Below, in pieces: positions 12,401 through 25,200 of a stretch of DNA of 64,000 nucleotides; position 1 is the stretch's first letter; each line of letters opens with the position of its first letter. The DNA comes from Apteryx mantelli (taxonomy: Eukaryota; Chordata; Aves; Apterygiformes; Apterygidae): positions 128,928,183-128,992,182 of the forward strand of contig NC_089978.1 of NCBI RefSeq assembly GCF_036417845.1. Reading direction: 5' to 3'. The translations under genes were made by a program, and so were the position numbers. The notes under the pieces are model-generated. The model did no database searches. It saw only the letters and a list, made by a program, of their open reading frames with translations, and was not told the DNA's origin.

Positions 12401-15400
12401 AGACCAGACAAAAAATAATTGCTCCATTCATATTTTTTGCACCAGCTGATCAGATTTGCTTTGTGAATTGTATGCATGAGAACTGTACTGTTTAATCTGG
12501 TCTCTGGTGTATGCCAGGAGAATTCATTTAAATCCTCGCTGTACAGAAAAGCCCCCACAACACTTGTATTTCTGATGGTTGAAAACCTTTCCCAGTTTAA
12601 AAAAATCACTAATGGAGTTGCAAACAAAAAGAACTAGCTTCTGAATGACTCAAGCCCAGACTTGAGCCTGCCTGAATGCTCCCTTAAAAGTTCAGCGCCA
12701 CAGTGTCACAAGACTAACAATAACGCAACAGAAGGAACTGCCAAGCTGCACACACAAGCTAATTAGAGATTCCACAGAACAGGATGAAGCATGGTAGCTT
12801 CTTGCATAGTTGCAGGGGCTCCGGTAGTTGAATGTAAGTGAATTCCAGTAAGTGAATTGAATAGTGACATTTGCTAGTCCAGATGCATTCGTATAACTTA
12901 ACCACTCTGCCCAGTTGCTTTTGTCTTGCTCTAAAATCTTTTGTGGGGGTAATGATGGAAGATGGGACCCATGTATGCACACAACATGGAAAGCCTGTGA
13001 GGAGACTTAATTTTATTACAGTCCTAAAGAACACCTGCCATTTCTTAGCTTGCTGGATTTCGAGGCCGTGTTTTTCTTCTCCACACGGTATTTCAATCCT
13101 TTCCTGGGTGATTGGATTTGAGATTTAAAATAGCACTGGGTGCTAAGATTAAATTGTGTAACGTGTTTCTGTGTTTTTCCCAGTGTGTCTGTGTGCTTTA
13201 AATATACATACCTATATATTCACGTGGATTGTGAGAATTCACTGCTCAGAAGAGGAATTAGCTCATTCCTTCTGGCATTTCTGTAGTGTAGTGTTTCTGT
13301 AGACAGAATATTAGCAAGCTATATTTCCCATTGCAACCTTTGTGGCCATTAATGGAGTGACAAGTTTGAGAGGAATGAAATCTTTATTGTTTTTTTTACT
13401 TCTGCCGCTAATTTGGGTGATGATAGGCCAGCTGCTCTCTCTGACTCCCTAACACCCTTAAGTAGTCATTGTGTGTGAAAGGGGAGATGCCCAAAGGAAA
13501 AAAGGGAGAAGCAGATGTGTATGATGGTTTCATCAAAGAACATCCCAGAAATCCCAACTCAGCCACTAATCTCCTTCCTTTCCTTGTGTCAAGGGCACCT
13601 GATGGTCTGAGCCATGCTCCTGGAGAGCTTATCTACAAAGTGTCATTCCAGTATCTGGTATTTTACCAGACCCCTCCTCTCTTTTGACCCTCAAGGTCTG
13701 TTAACCTTTGCCACAAACGTTCATCCCTGTTATTCCTTGACAGACAGTGTCCCTGTGGGGGAATTCAGGGCGCATGGAAATGACACCTTCCAAGTTCATG
13801 GACATACAGCGTGCCATCAAGCCAGACTGGTTTCAGTGCATCTCCGATGGAGACACCGTTTCTGGGGAAGTCAGTAGGAAAAGGGCCAAGAAATCTGTGG
13901 ATAGGTCTCTTTCCTTCCTGGATGTATGCCTTCAGCTGCTGGAGAAATCACCGGTAAGGTCCCCAAAATATCTGCGGGAGCTGCAAGGCAGCTGCTTTTC
14001 AGTCTGTGTTGCACCTTAGGCCAGTCGAAGGATGTGATTTAGTAGGAAATCTTGTCACACATTATCAGGGGATGCCCAGTGACAGTCTTGGAGGAGGCAT
14101 GATCGGTAGCACCCTGGGGGTTTTTTATGCCACTCTCTTCTCTTATAACTTATCTCCTGCTCCAGGGCACTTTTCTCTACCGTTTGTGGGGAACTGTTTC
14201 TTATTTTATTCTGCTTTTGGACTCAAGTGGATGTTTTTCACTTACCTTCATGCCATATCCTGGCCAAAGCAGGATCTTCTCATTCAGATTGGGACAACTC
14301 ATGTTCTAACCCTTTAGAGCTTTGATTTGCTCTGAAATCCCCCCAGTACCAGGTGAGGGAGGACTTGGCAGGATTTGCCAGTGCTATTCCTTCTTTCCTC
14401 CAGCAGGTCTGAGACATCCCCCCCTTTTGATGAAAGGGGACATGTCTGGGTCTGTAGTGGCAAGGAGTGTTTGTGACAGGAACTGATATTTGTGTCCCTT
14501 GAAAAGCAATTCAGTGTGAGCTCTGGTGTGTGGCAGCCAGGGTAATAGAACCTGCTTTGCATTCTGCTCAGACACCTTGCGTTCCTGTAGTGCTGAGGGG
14601 TGTATACAAAAAGCAGCATACAAAGATGATCTGTAATTACTGTCTCCTGTAGGGAGGTGGAAAGAACAACACAAAATTCTCAGTGATTTAGTGTCAGAGT
14701 CAGGAGCAGAATATGCTTTCTCTTAATCCCACCCCTGTGTTACACCTGGACTTTGCTGTGTTGTGTGGGGGCTCATCCCACTTGGGGTGAAACACCACAG
14801 CTCTGAAAGGTTCTTTGGAAAGCAGGGTTTAAGTAGCAGGGCTGTGAGGAGATGCTTTGGATGTCTTCGGCAGAGCATTCTCTAACATCTGTAGCTTTCT
14901 CCTGGACCAGGAACTACAAGGGAGTGTAATGATTGGGGCGATTGAAGGTGGAGATATCTTGGAAGAGAGGCTCAGATCAGCCAGGGAGACTGCCAAGCGA
15001 CCTGTGGGTGGCTTTCTGCTAGATGGCTTCCAGGGACGTGCCATTGCCAAGGAGACCAAGTTGAAGCTGATAGCTTCTGTCACAGCAGAGCTCCCAGAAG
15101 ACAAACCAAGGTAAGTTGTGTGGGTGACATTGCAGGAAGTCCATCCATCCTATTATGAGAGTCTGCAGGCTGCTGTGCGATATCACTGTAGGATTCTCTT
15201 GCACAGCACCATATGAGTGCCAGGCTGGGTATCCTCTGCCACTTCAGGCTGCAGACTTCAACCCTCATCTCAGTTTTTAGCTGTAACTGGCACTGAGCTG
15301 TGCCCGCAGTGTAGATGCGAGTATTCCCCATGTTTGGGGAATAATCAAGATTTGAGTTCAAATCTTTATTTTCTTTAGGTAGAATTACAGGCAGGATATG

Positions 15401-18400
15401 CCTGGGCTGTTCACTTTAGACCTCTGAGACCATGGTTTACTTGAAGTTCAGCTAAAAAAACCAACAACATTACTATCAACCCATTCTACAGGGAACCTCT
15501 TATTTCCATAGAAAAACTGTCATTGTTCCAGCTCTCTCCAGTCTGAACTGAAGGAGAGCAGAGAGTGGTGCTGACAGAATGAGCAAGTGCTTACATGGTC
15601 ACATGGCAGCCAGCTCTGATCTAGTGCCTGAGGCACTGAGCCTGTGAATTTCCAGAGTTAGTACAGCCTCGTCCAAAATAACTGTATTCTCTGGTTAGAT
15701 TGGCATAATATGGGGTTTGTAGTATATTCTGAGTGGTGGTTTGTGCCCATCTGATCCATACCAGAGCCTGGACAGTAGGAACAGCATATTTGACTCTTAC
15801 AAATGACTGACAGGAACTGAAGACTTCCAAAAAGTGTGTTCTAATGATTGCTAGTGGTTCAGAGGTGGGGGAATTGGTAGCACTGGGTTGAGCTTCCTGG
15901 CTTTTTTGTGTTCTGGATTGCTTTCACTGCTTCTGTTACTACTGCTCTTGGACAGGTGCTTTTCTTTTCATCTCCTGCAGGGACTGACTTGGGCTTGGTC
16001 GTCTTTCTGTAGCTGTGCTGCCCTCTGTTAGCTGAGCAATGCTCTGACTTAATGGTGTTCAAAAGGAAATTAAATTCCAAAGCATGTGTCTGATGTTGCG
16101 ATTTGTTCATCCTTACCAGTGCCTGGGGTTTGAATTTTCCTGACGATTAGGAGGTTTGCTGTGTTGTTGCATCCTCTCTGGCTGAGCTACTTTAAAAAGG
16201 TCCCCTGGGAACATTAGAGTCCAATCTGCTCAGCTAACCTTAGTGGCAACCAGTGCATCTGCCTCATCTGTCAAGTAGTTTGCTTGTCTGGTTAAGACAA
16301 GTGTTCCTGACCTCTCTGTAAGAAGCAAGCTGGTTAGCCTTAGGGGGTCTTGTACATACCTTATGCAAATTTCAGACAATCCTGCTTTCATAAATCAGCC
16401 TTGCAGTTTTGCCTGGAGAAACTGTTTTGCAGCTGTGTTCTACCCCAGTGTGGAAATTTTTAGAAGACAAAAACTTAATGTATTTCACCCAAGAAATTAC
16501 CGTTTTTTGTGTGATGGTGAAATGATCTTATAAAAGTAATCTTCAGGTCCTTTCAGATCTCTAAAGACACTGAAGTCTTGTGGTAAAAATTTTCCTTTTC
16601 AATAGCAGCAAAACATTTGCAAGATCGAATCTTTGTCCTTACCTATACAAAGATAAGTTTTATTCAGGGTTTTGATCACAAATGCAGAGCTACTTTTTTA
16701 ACTATTGAGTATCATTTTGTTCCTGTTGTGGGAGCATGAAACATGAGGAACTCATGCCGTAAATCTTCTCCCATCCATATTCTGTGCTCATCAATTTAAT
16801 TGGAGTACTTAGAAAAGTGACTAAAAATGGCACCTTGTGACTTCATTTATCAGCCCCTGTGTATTTTCCTAATTATCTGTTTAGATCATTGCCCTACATT
16901 AGCTTTTATTGCTTTTAGCACAGCCATGCACCTGCGGGAGAGCGGGTGCTGCTATATTCTCTTCTGCTTCACCCACCCTCAGGGAAGCTGCCAGCTAAAT
17001 TTGGCTAACAGCAAGATCTCTCTTAAGAGACATTTGACTGATGGCAATCCAGCTGGGCTCTTCCTGGCTCTTAACGCCATGTCCCAGAAGATGTTACAGC
17101 CCAGGCTATTGGGTAGATCCTTACTTTTGGAGAATAAAGGGCATCAATGAGGGTGAAAAGGTGCATTTAAGCAGGTAGGATGGAGAGAGGAAGGAAGAAA
17201 CAAAGCAAGGAAGTTTTTCCTCTTTCAAAGGCATTTCTCATTAATGCATCCTCCTCCAGGCAGTCCTCCAAGTGCTGTACAATGTGATTGTCACCTGAAG
17301 CACTTGTGTCTTTGACCAGCCTTCTACTGCTGCTCCTGATCAAGTCTTTTAGACTGTCTCCTAACAGCTACCAAGCAAAGGAGTCCCTATATCTGGAAAC
17401 TGGTAGTTAACACAGGCACAAACATAACTAAGGAAAATATCTGTTCTAAGGTGTAAGTGTTAAGTGAATCTTGAACTTAAATGCATTTGTGTGCATGTAA
17501 AAGAAACGAAATCACTTCAAACATAATGAACACAATGAGGTTTTCCTCAGTAAATGAGGGATTAGTGCTGTCTTCCAAATGGGAGATAGGGAAAAGCCAG
17601 TTGCCGTGTACTGGGTAGACTGACGGTGTGGAAATGGAAGTGCACAGGATTCTGAGTGATGACTGTTGTATCCAGCTGCCTTCTGTTTAGCAGCTGGGTT
17701 AAACTACATATGCTGGACATGTATCTTTTCCTTGAGATACCTGCTTGCTTCTACTCAGAATATTCTAAATCTGTCTTTTTGTGCTTCTCTTACAGAATCA
17801 TCCATGGTATAGGCAAACCAGATGAGGTGCTCGAGTGCATTGAAAGAGGAGTGGACATTTTTGAGAGCTTCTTTCCCTTCCAGGTGACAGAGCGAGGCTG
17901 TGCCTTATCTTTCAGCTATGACTACCATCCCAATCCTGAAGCAGCAGGTAAGCTTCTTGGTGGTCTTTTCAGTGGTCATTATAGTCCTGGCTGTGTCAGC
18001 TGGTATTGTGCTAAGCATATTTTATGCTTTAGAAGAATATCCTGTAGTTGAATTCTGTCCTTGAAGTAAGTGCAGTAACAACTGAGGAAAAATGGAATAC
18101 TTCTGTCAAGTGTTGTTTTTGAAAGCTGCATATTCTGGGGGAAAATCTGCTGAAGAGATCTTTAGGCCTCAGTCTGGGATCTGAATTTCTGGTTAGCCAA
18201 AATATGCTTAAGTATTTCTCAAACACTTATTGAACAGAGGTCTTTATAGACTTGACTGTATTTATCAACTCTCAGTAGGACTGTTTGTTTGACACCATTG
18301 GCAAATTTTCTGTTACCCTTAGCAGTGAAAGCTGGACCTATTTAAATGGGGAATCTATGATACCTGGTCTCTAGAATTGTTTGAATCTGTGTATGTTTGT

Positions 18401-21192
18401 TTTAATAAGATATTTTTTGAAATTCCTTCTCCTTTCTAGCTGACAAAAGTTAGGGATCCTATTTCTTTGGACAGTTTTCCTCTCATTCTTGTGTTTATCA
18501 GTTAATATCAGAACGAAGATAAGGCATTTATAACTCATTATGATATGAAGTAGATGCTTAAATGGGTCTCATCAAATGTGTTTCAAGCAGTCATGTTTCT
18601 GTGGACTTAGTGAATGTTTTTAATACAGAAAAGCATTTTACGTTTTTCCTCCTGGGTAGAACCTAGTGGCTTTTCATGCTTGGATAACTCAAAGCCAGCT
18701 GAACAGAATGGAACATCCTGTTTCTTTGTGCCTTTTTTTTTTCTTTTAATTGTCATTGTTGTTCTTTACCTTGTCTCACCTTATTCTTAAAACTGTAGGA
18801 TTCTGGGGTTGGGACAATCTTTGTTCTGTGTCTGTATAACACTCAGTAGACATGGATAGTGCAAATAGTAATAATATTGATGTTTCCAGAGGTATCTCCT
18901 ACTTAAGAACAAGCCTAAAAAAATGCAAACCTGCAAAATTATGGGATGATTTTCTTAGTCTAAGGTAGACTGATGAAAAGGCAGATGTGGAATCTATATC
19001 TTCTGCATCAGTGCTACCAGCCTCTTGATTCTAGCTGTTCAAAAAAAATCCAAATCTCAGCCTGATGACAGCGTGGGAAGTAGAATGATTGAATACAAAT
19101 GAGTTGCCTGTCTGTTCTAACAAAATCTCAAGAAAATCAATTTGTTCAGGTGATTGCATTCCATTCAGCATGAAGTTCAGGTTGGAAATATTTTTGACAT
19201 TTTATTAAGAATTCAGCTCAGCAGAGCAGCAAAAAGTTGTTCTGCTGTTTCAGTTCTAACTCTTCATTAGGTTTAGTAGATCAGTTTTCCCTTGTCTCTT
19301 TCCATTTTGATAATCTAAAACTGCATTTGTCTCAACCACCTATGATAATTAAATGAAAATAGTTGGTCTGTATGGGAAAGAGATGGAAACACAGAATCAC
19401 AGAATCGCTGAGGTTGGAAAGGGACCTCTGGAGATCATCTAGTCCAACCCCCCTGCTCAAGCAGGGTCACCTAGAGCACATTGCACAGGATTGCATCCGG
19501 GCGTGTTTTGAATATCTCCAGAGAAGGAGACTCCACAACCTCTCTGGGCAACCTGTTCCAGTGCTCTGTCACCCTCACAGTGAAAAAGTTTTTCCTCATG
19601 TTCAGATGGAAGTGTCTGTGTTTCAGTTTGTGCCTGTTGCCTCGTGTCCTGTCACTCGGCACCACTGAAGAGAGTCTGGTCCCACCCTCTCGACACCCTC
19701 CCTTCAGATACTTGTACACGTTGATAAGATCTCCTCTCAGCCTTCTCTTCTCCAGAAACTTGTGACAAGAGCTCTTATCTGGCAAGAGAGTAGCAGAAAT
19801 ATCTAGTGTCAGGTTTCTAACCTTTCTCTTCCCTTGCTGCCTGTTGATAAAAGGCTTTTTATTTTTAAATAGTTTTAAAACAAAATGGGGTCCAGGACCC
19901 AGAGAAAAACAATGCTGAAAAAGACCAGGATGGAATCTCCAGAGCTGATCCAGAAATAACACCATTTGAGATATTTCTGAAGGACAAAAGGTATGTGAGT
20001 TTGTGAGAAGGATATCTGCAGCTCTGTCACTAAATATAAGGTTTTTGTCCTCTGTATTCGATTGCACGTGGTCAGTAGCTGGATGGGAGACTCGCAAAAT
20101 GTAAAAGTGTTGAAGAAAATACTTCTGGACATTGAGTGGAAAGTGCTGGGCAAGTGTTCTAGCTTGATATCAGGCAGTAGTGTATGAATGAAAGCACCAT
20201 CATTTGCCTGACCTAAAGCCAGGGATTTTCTGAACACTGTAGCAGCAGAAGTACTATGGCCATAGTTATGTTCCAGCTGAAAGACAGAAGCCTAGCAAAG
20301 GCTGTCTGAGGATCATTTTGTTCTTCCGCATCTAACTTGAGTTATCTTGAGACACTAGATCTTTTTAAACAATTGTAGAGGACACTTTCTGACTCAGTTT
20401 GGGCACATGCAGAGCAAGGTACCTAGATACCTGACAAAAACTTTGGCCTGCTTTACCGCTTGTCCTTCCCCCTCTCCCTGACTCTGTGAGAACAGTGCAG
20501 CTCATGGTAGAGGGGAATACTGCATACAGAAACAAGTTGTTCTGTGACTAGTGGAATCAGTAAATCCTTGTTTCTGATGGCTTCTTCCTCCATAGACTAT
20601 GTGATATCTAGTGAGGTGAGTCTCATGTTGCAGCTTTTCTGTCAGGGAAAGCACAGATAAGGCTCCTCTCCTCTGTTACCTGTGTTGTGGTCAAAGTTAT
20701 CCCCTGACTTGTGTGTGGCCTTCTGTCCCCATAGTGAGGTCCTGCATGCTATTTGAGTCTTTCATGTCATTGGCACTGGTGTTGGATATCAACACATCTT
20801 ACAACAATGGGACTCAGGCCCTCAGGGCTTTGGGGCTTAGGTCTCTGGCTACATAGTAACTGTGAATGTTCTTTATTGCTTGAACATGTCTTCTTACCTT
20901 TGATGTTATCCAGTGTTACTTCCTCCTTAGATACCAGGATGATTTTGGTCCCTTGCTGGAAGGATGCACCTGTTACTGTTGTCAGAGGCATACTCGAGCC
21001 TACGTTCATCACCTCCTCGTGACCAACGAGCTGTTAGCTGGTGTCCTGCTCATGATGCACAACTTTCAGCACTACTTCAGCTTTTTCAGTGCCATCCGAG
21101 ATGCCCTAAGACACAATAAACTGGATCAGCTGAAAAAACTGATCTTCACACAGGCACTCCAAGGTCCAACAAATGCAAAGCCAGGCCAGTGA
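9271..21192 (+). CDS. QTRT2: QTRT2 (QTRTD1), queuine tRNA-ribosyltransferase accessory subunit 2, complete
   Basis: Eight coding exons: 9271-9467, 10104-10159, 10873-10949, 13744-13953, 14911-15110, 17796-17947, 19873-19990, 20931-21192. They total 1272 nt, or 423 aa plus stop, against about 415 aa in human. All junctions are GT/AG and the phases close exactly. QTRT2 is the non-catalytic partner of QTRT1. The heterodimer exchanges guanine-34 for queuine in the anticodons of tRNA Asp, Asn, His and Tyr, and is reported at the mitochondrial outer membrane. Family signatures seen: [16 protein letters not shown] near the N-terminus, [36 protein letters not shown], and the zinc site Cys349-x-Cys351-x2-Cys354 with His380 26 residues after the last Cys. 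The linker encoded by exon 7 is the most divergent part. The gene runs tail-to-tail with DRD3. Confidence 0.96.
10104..10159 (+). CDS. QTRT2: QTRT2 coding exon 2
   Basis: 56 nt encoding [20 protein letters not shown] across both junctions. The acceptor is GGATGCAG and the donor is GTAATG. Confidence 0.93.
10873..10949 (+). CDS. QTRT2: QTRT2 coding exon 3
   Basis: 77 nt encoding [17 protein letters not shown] and the following NTNK. The acceptor is TTCCCAG and the donor is GTATAG. Ends in phase 0. Confidence 0.93.
13744..13953 (+). CDS. QTRT2: QTRT2 coding exon 4
   Basis: 210 nt, 70 codons, phase 0 at both ends. It includes [27 protein letters not shown] and [12 protein letters not shown], all recognisable against the vertebrate family. 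The donor is GTAAGG. Confidence 0.95.
14911..15110 (+). CDS. QTRT2: QTRT2 coding exon 5
   Basis: 200 nt encoding [20 protein letters not shown] and the conserved [15 protein letters not shown], ending [12 protein letters not shown]. The acceptor is GGACCAG and the donor is GTAAGT. Confidence 0.96.
17796..17947 (+). CDS. QTRT2: QTRT2 coding exon 6
   Basis: 152 nt encoding [20 protein letters not shown], then [20 protein letters not shown]. The acceptor is CTCTTACAG and the donor is GTAAGC. Confidence 0.96.
19388..19757 (-). mobile_element. CR1 LINE 3' end, young copy, in QTRT2 intron 6 (antisense to the gene)
   Basis: On the minus strand this reads the last ~90 codons of CR1 ORF2 ([19 protein letters not shown] ... 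[12 protein letters not shown] ... ILCNVL) and then the CR1 3' tail. The tail ends in the short ATTCTGTG repeat, seen on the plus strand as CACAGAATCACAGAAT at 19388-19403. It is closely related to the CR1 at 62.5-64 kb; only about eight differences were noticed by eye over their ~370-bp overlap. It is 5'-truncated. Confidence 0.9.
19873..19990 (+). CDS. QTRT2: QTRT2 coding exon 7 (variable linker)
   Basis: 118 nt between a TTTAAATAG acceptor and a GTATGT donor. It encodes the poorly conserved linker ([18 protein letters not shown]) and then [14 protein letters not shown], which aligns with human EITSFEINLKEKKYQ. Phase fits exons 6 and 8 exactly. A CR1 3' end stops about 115 bp upstream of the acceptor. 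Confidence 0.88.
20931..21192 (+). CDS. QTRT2: QTRT2 coding exon 8 (zinc site and stop)
   Basis: 262 nt ending at TGA 21190-21192. It encodes the zinc-binding CTCYCC cluster, the helix [18 protein letters not shown] and the histidine ligand in LLMMH, then the C-terminal helices. Confidence 0.96.
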
Positions 21193-22260
21193 GTTCAGAA
21201 AAGACAGTGAGAAGAAGCTGCCAAGGGGGGAAGGTTGGAAAGTTTCATCCTTATGCAGTGGGACTGTGTAAACTGGACTGCCAGCAGCGTCACCTGGGCC
21301 TGTTAGGCACTTAAAGGCCTCCCTCCCTGGAGGGAAAGGAGATCTTATTCAAGCATCCCTTTCAATTAATTGGCTTGGTGCATTCTGGGGATATGGAAGA
21401 GCTGAACAGCTCACAAGACCATTATAGATAGCTTTATTTTCAGTTACTCACTGGTGGGTTTTTGGGTGGAAGAACAGAATTACTGAATGTGGGATTGAGG
21501 AAGAAGCAGGGCATATACTTAAAATGAATCCAGCTGCCTGACAGGAGGCTCAGCAGCTGTTTGGGACTCTCATTCCAGCCTCAAAGGATATTACGGGTTT
21601 TTTTGCTTTTTTTTTCCCTAGAAAATCCCAGTGGCACGGCTCTCCCCATCATGCAACTCCTTGATGAGAGATCCTGCCTCAGTCTAACACACTTCTCCTT
21701 GTGGCCATTGCCAGCATCAGTGTCCCTGAAGAGAACTGAATGGAAGTGCTGTTTTATTCAGAAGCATGCAGGACTGTATGGGTACTTCTTTCTCATGCTG
21801 CATGCAGTGCAGAATGTTCGCTGGGACAGGCGGAGGCCCTCCAGCTCGGCCTGGCCTTGCCTTAAGGAGTCCTAGTCTGTGGTATTAGAGCCAGAAAGAA
21901 GAGAAAGTGTTTGATCCATGTCCTGCTCTAGAGGTCCTTTTTTTTTTTTTTTTTTGACTCTGTACCCTTCCACCTTTATGGACTAAGATTTCACTCCTGC
22001 ACTAGTGTGGTTGATAACTAATATACTGTTCTTTCCAGCTGCCCTAGCACTGGTAGACCATGCAAATGTTTGTGTGAGATGAAGCTGTGGAAATCATAGG
22101 AAGAGGCATTTAGAAAAAAATTCTTGTGCCTCCTTATTTTAAAATATTGCTTAGTTGCATCACATTCCTTTTATCCAGTTGTCTTATGTCGCTTTCATTG
22201 GAATCATGGATTTATTCATCTTATGTTACAAAGCAACAATAAAAATTTCTCTTACTCATT
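21193..22260 (+). promoter_or_regulatory. QTRT2: QTRT2 3' untranslated region with polyadenylation signal
   Basis: About 1 kb after the stop, without coding sense. It contains an 18-base T run (21938-21955) and a canonical AATAAA at 22238-22243. The cleavage site is inferred to lie 10-30 nt further on. Confidence 0.6.
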
Positions 22261-25200
22261 AAATTGGTTCCTCAAGGTGTGACAGAGATGGTGTACTGAA
22301 GAGTTTGAATGCAGTGCTCAAGATGATGTCCCCTGGAAACTTGATCTAGCAGCAGCCTGATGGAGGACAATGACCCATCTAGGGGTAGGATCCTGTCACT
22401 GAGAAGGAGCCCATATCAGTCACTTCGGAAGCCATAATAGAAATGGCAACGTTAAAAAGACTTACACCCTCTCCCCACAAAAGAACGTGAATTAAGCTTA
22501 GAAAAATACCACAGTTAAAGTTATTGGCCTTAAAGCAATTAAGGGTTGATCTGCAATTGACTCTTTCCTGTTACTTTAATGCTGCTGTTTTAAAATTTTA
22601 ATGTCTCACATCAGGATGGCTCTACCACAGAGTCTAGAGAGTCCATAGTTTGCCTGTCAGCATTGCCTGTGCATTCCTGTTTCCTCTGGCAGAGATAAAA
22701 TTATGTTGGTCCCTTCTACCTTTTTAGCCTTATCCAATCTGTTGCACTATGTTTCTGTTCCACAGGATCCTAAAGAAATGATGCAATGACTGCTTGAGTG
22801 TTGTCTTAAAATGGAGATTAGAGGGGATAATTCAACCACAGAAACTGCATAAATTATGTGACTAACTTCTTTCCCTCCAGAAAGAACCTAATGATTTTTA
22901 ATGATTACAGGGATTGACACATTGTTGTACACTGTGTTTGTAGGATGAGAAATAACCATGGTGCAGAAGGTTTGACATTCAGGATCCAGCTACCTTAAAG
23001 GGCAGGGAATTCTAATGTAACAAACAGGTTTCATGCGTTTTTCAAGAGAGATGCCAGAAACTATGATAGAGTAGATGTTGCAATGTTTCTGCAGTGTTTG
23101 TTTCTACAATGTTGGAAAGCTCAGTGCAAAACTTTACAGGAAGGGACATTGACTATTTTAAAACAGAACCATCTTGTTCGCTTACTCTTATACCCACATA
23201 GTCACAATCACCAAGATGCCACAAGTCTGCACAGCATTCAGGCACCAAGATACTTGTACCCAGAAGGTCTATTGAGGATTCCCTGTGAGGACATGGGGAC
23301 AAGGGATGCTAGCTTTTGTGTCCTCCTCAGGCTGTCTGGGTTCTTCTTAGGTTCATAGCCCTGTTGCTGGTTTTAGAGGTGCAGTTTGGTACCCTTTGGG
23401 AGCTAGCTATGATCAGTCTCTCCTTCCTTTCCATTTCTGTGAATCATTAGGATTTATCCATTGTCTTTGTCTCCCAGCCTGGGTGTCCTGAAAAGCTGTA
23501 TGCAGATGTACTGGGATCTTCATGACTTGCTAATCTAAGTGCCATCAACACATGTCATTCTTAATAACCCTTCTGCTTTTCCTTCTGATCCTTCTATTCT
23601 TTCCATACTCTTGTGTTCCCATTCATTCTCCAGTCATACCAATCAATGTTTTTGTTATGGTTCTCTACACAGTGTTTGCGCACAAGTTTTTTTATTGGGC
23701 AAAATCTCATTTGGTCAACTATAAGCTTCATCTACTCAGTGTCTTTAACAAACACAGTAATGAGCTGCAGTAAGTGGCTTTTTTTTCCTGCAGTTACCTA
23801 TCTCTGAAACAACACTGCTGTGTTCTGTTTTACACAAGTTTTCAATCTCCCTGTCAGTCTTCCTCGCTCACATTGTAAAAGTAAAGCAAACTTCATGATA
23901 ATCTAGAAAGTTTTCAGTTCTTTTTTCCAAGGAGAGATCTAATTTCTTTCAAAAATAATATTCTTACCCTAATGTGTAAAGAAAACTCTACATGTTTTCT
24001 TCCCCACCTTTCATGGAGAAGCAAAAATTGAAATGAATAAGGAGTGGAAAGTTTTCTGTGCTAAATTACCTTTACTTAGCACAGGAAACTCTTCAGAAAC
24101 ATCCTTGACTGCCTTCCATCCTCAAAGGAGATGAATACAGAAGAGCAAGGACAAGATGGTGTGATACAAAAACATTAGGTTCTGGAACACCTTCCTCTTA
24201 GTAACTTCTAGTGTAACCTTCCCCTTCGTGAAGAAAAATCTTTGGTGTTCTTGTTTGTGGTGAGAATAATTGGCAGGGCCATGTGTTAAATGCAAAGTGC
24301 TGTGCCTTTCTGACCACTTCATCAGTATTCTGCTCAGTAACTTATTTTCAGAGCTATTTTAATATTGCAGTCTCTTCATCAGTTACAAAGGTATGCTTTA
24401 AAATGCATTAAGGAAAAAAATACAAATTAGTCTGTCACAAAAATGTTTTCTCCTTTCTTTCAGGTATGTTACCTCCTCCCCCATGCATGCACCCTCTCCA
24501 TCTGTCCTCTTCCTATGACCCAGTGTCCATGACAGATTGTGTCAAGCTTTGTCTGACAGTTTTTAGGTCTGTTGTTCTGTGGCTGTACAGGATTGCAGGA
24601 GCTGTTGAAGACTGAAAATGTTCCAGCAGAGAATTCAATTTATTTCTAAACCTATTAGGTCCAAAGGGCTTTCAGATCATGGTGCTTTTATGCATAGAAA
24701 AATCAGCTCCAGGTATGTTTCAGGAGTGCTTTTAAGCATTGGATAGCTGGGTATTTTCTTCCTGGACCCTGCTGATTTTTGATTTATGACCTGTCTTGGC
24801 AGGCAAAGGGCTATTTCAAAAAAATAGCCCCAATAAAATGTTTAAAACTTCCTCTCAGTAATTTCAAAGAGACTTCCTCTGTGATATGGAAGATGTATGC
24901 AAAATAGATGATGGTGCAGGCCACTTTAATGGTTTTATTTGTAGTACTCTGGGGTGATCTACATAATTCACTAGGACCTTCATCTCTTTTCTGGTATTGA
25001 AGCCCTTACTTGTTCAGGTTATTAAAGATGTTCAAGCATATGGTACCATCCTGCCTTAAGCATGTTCTGTAGGCACGATGGGACTTTTCAAACAAAAAGA
25101 GAATGAAGTTAAATCACTTTGAGAAGTTGTCTGTAGATTAGTAAAGTTGGTGCAGGCACAAAAACAGTTAACATTTTCATGCAGCAAAATGTTCTATAGT

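Noticed and set aside
12226-12627. 133-codon minus-strand frame inside a QTRT2 intron
   Set aside because: No homology recognised; intronic and antisense, best explained by chance.
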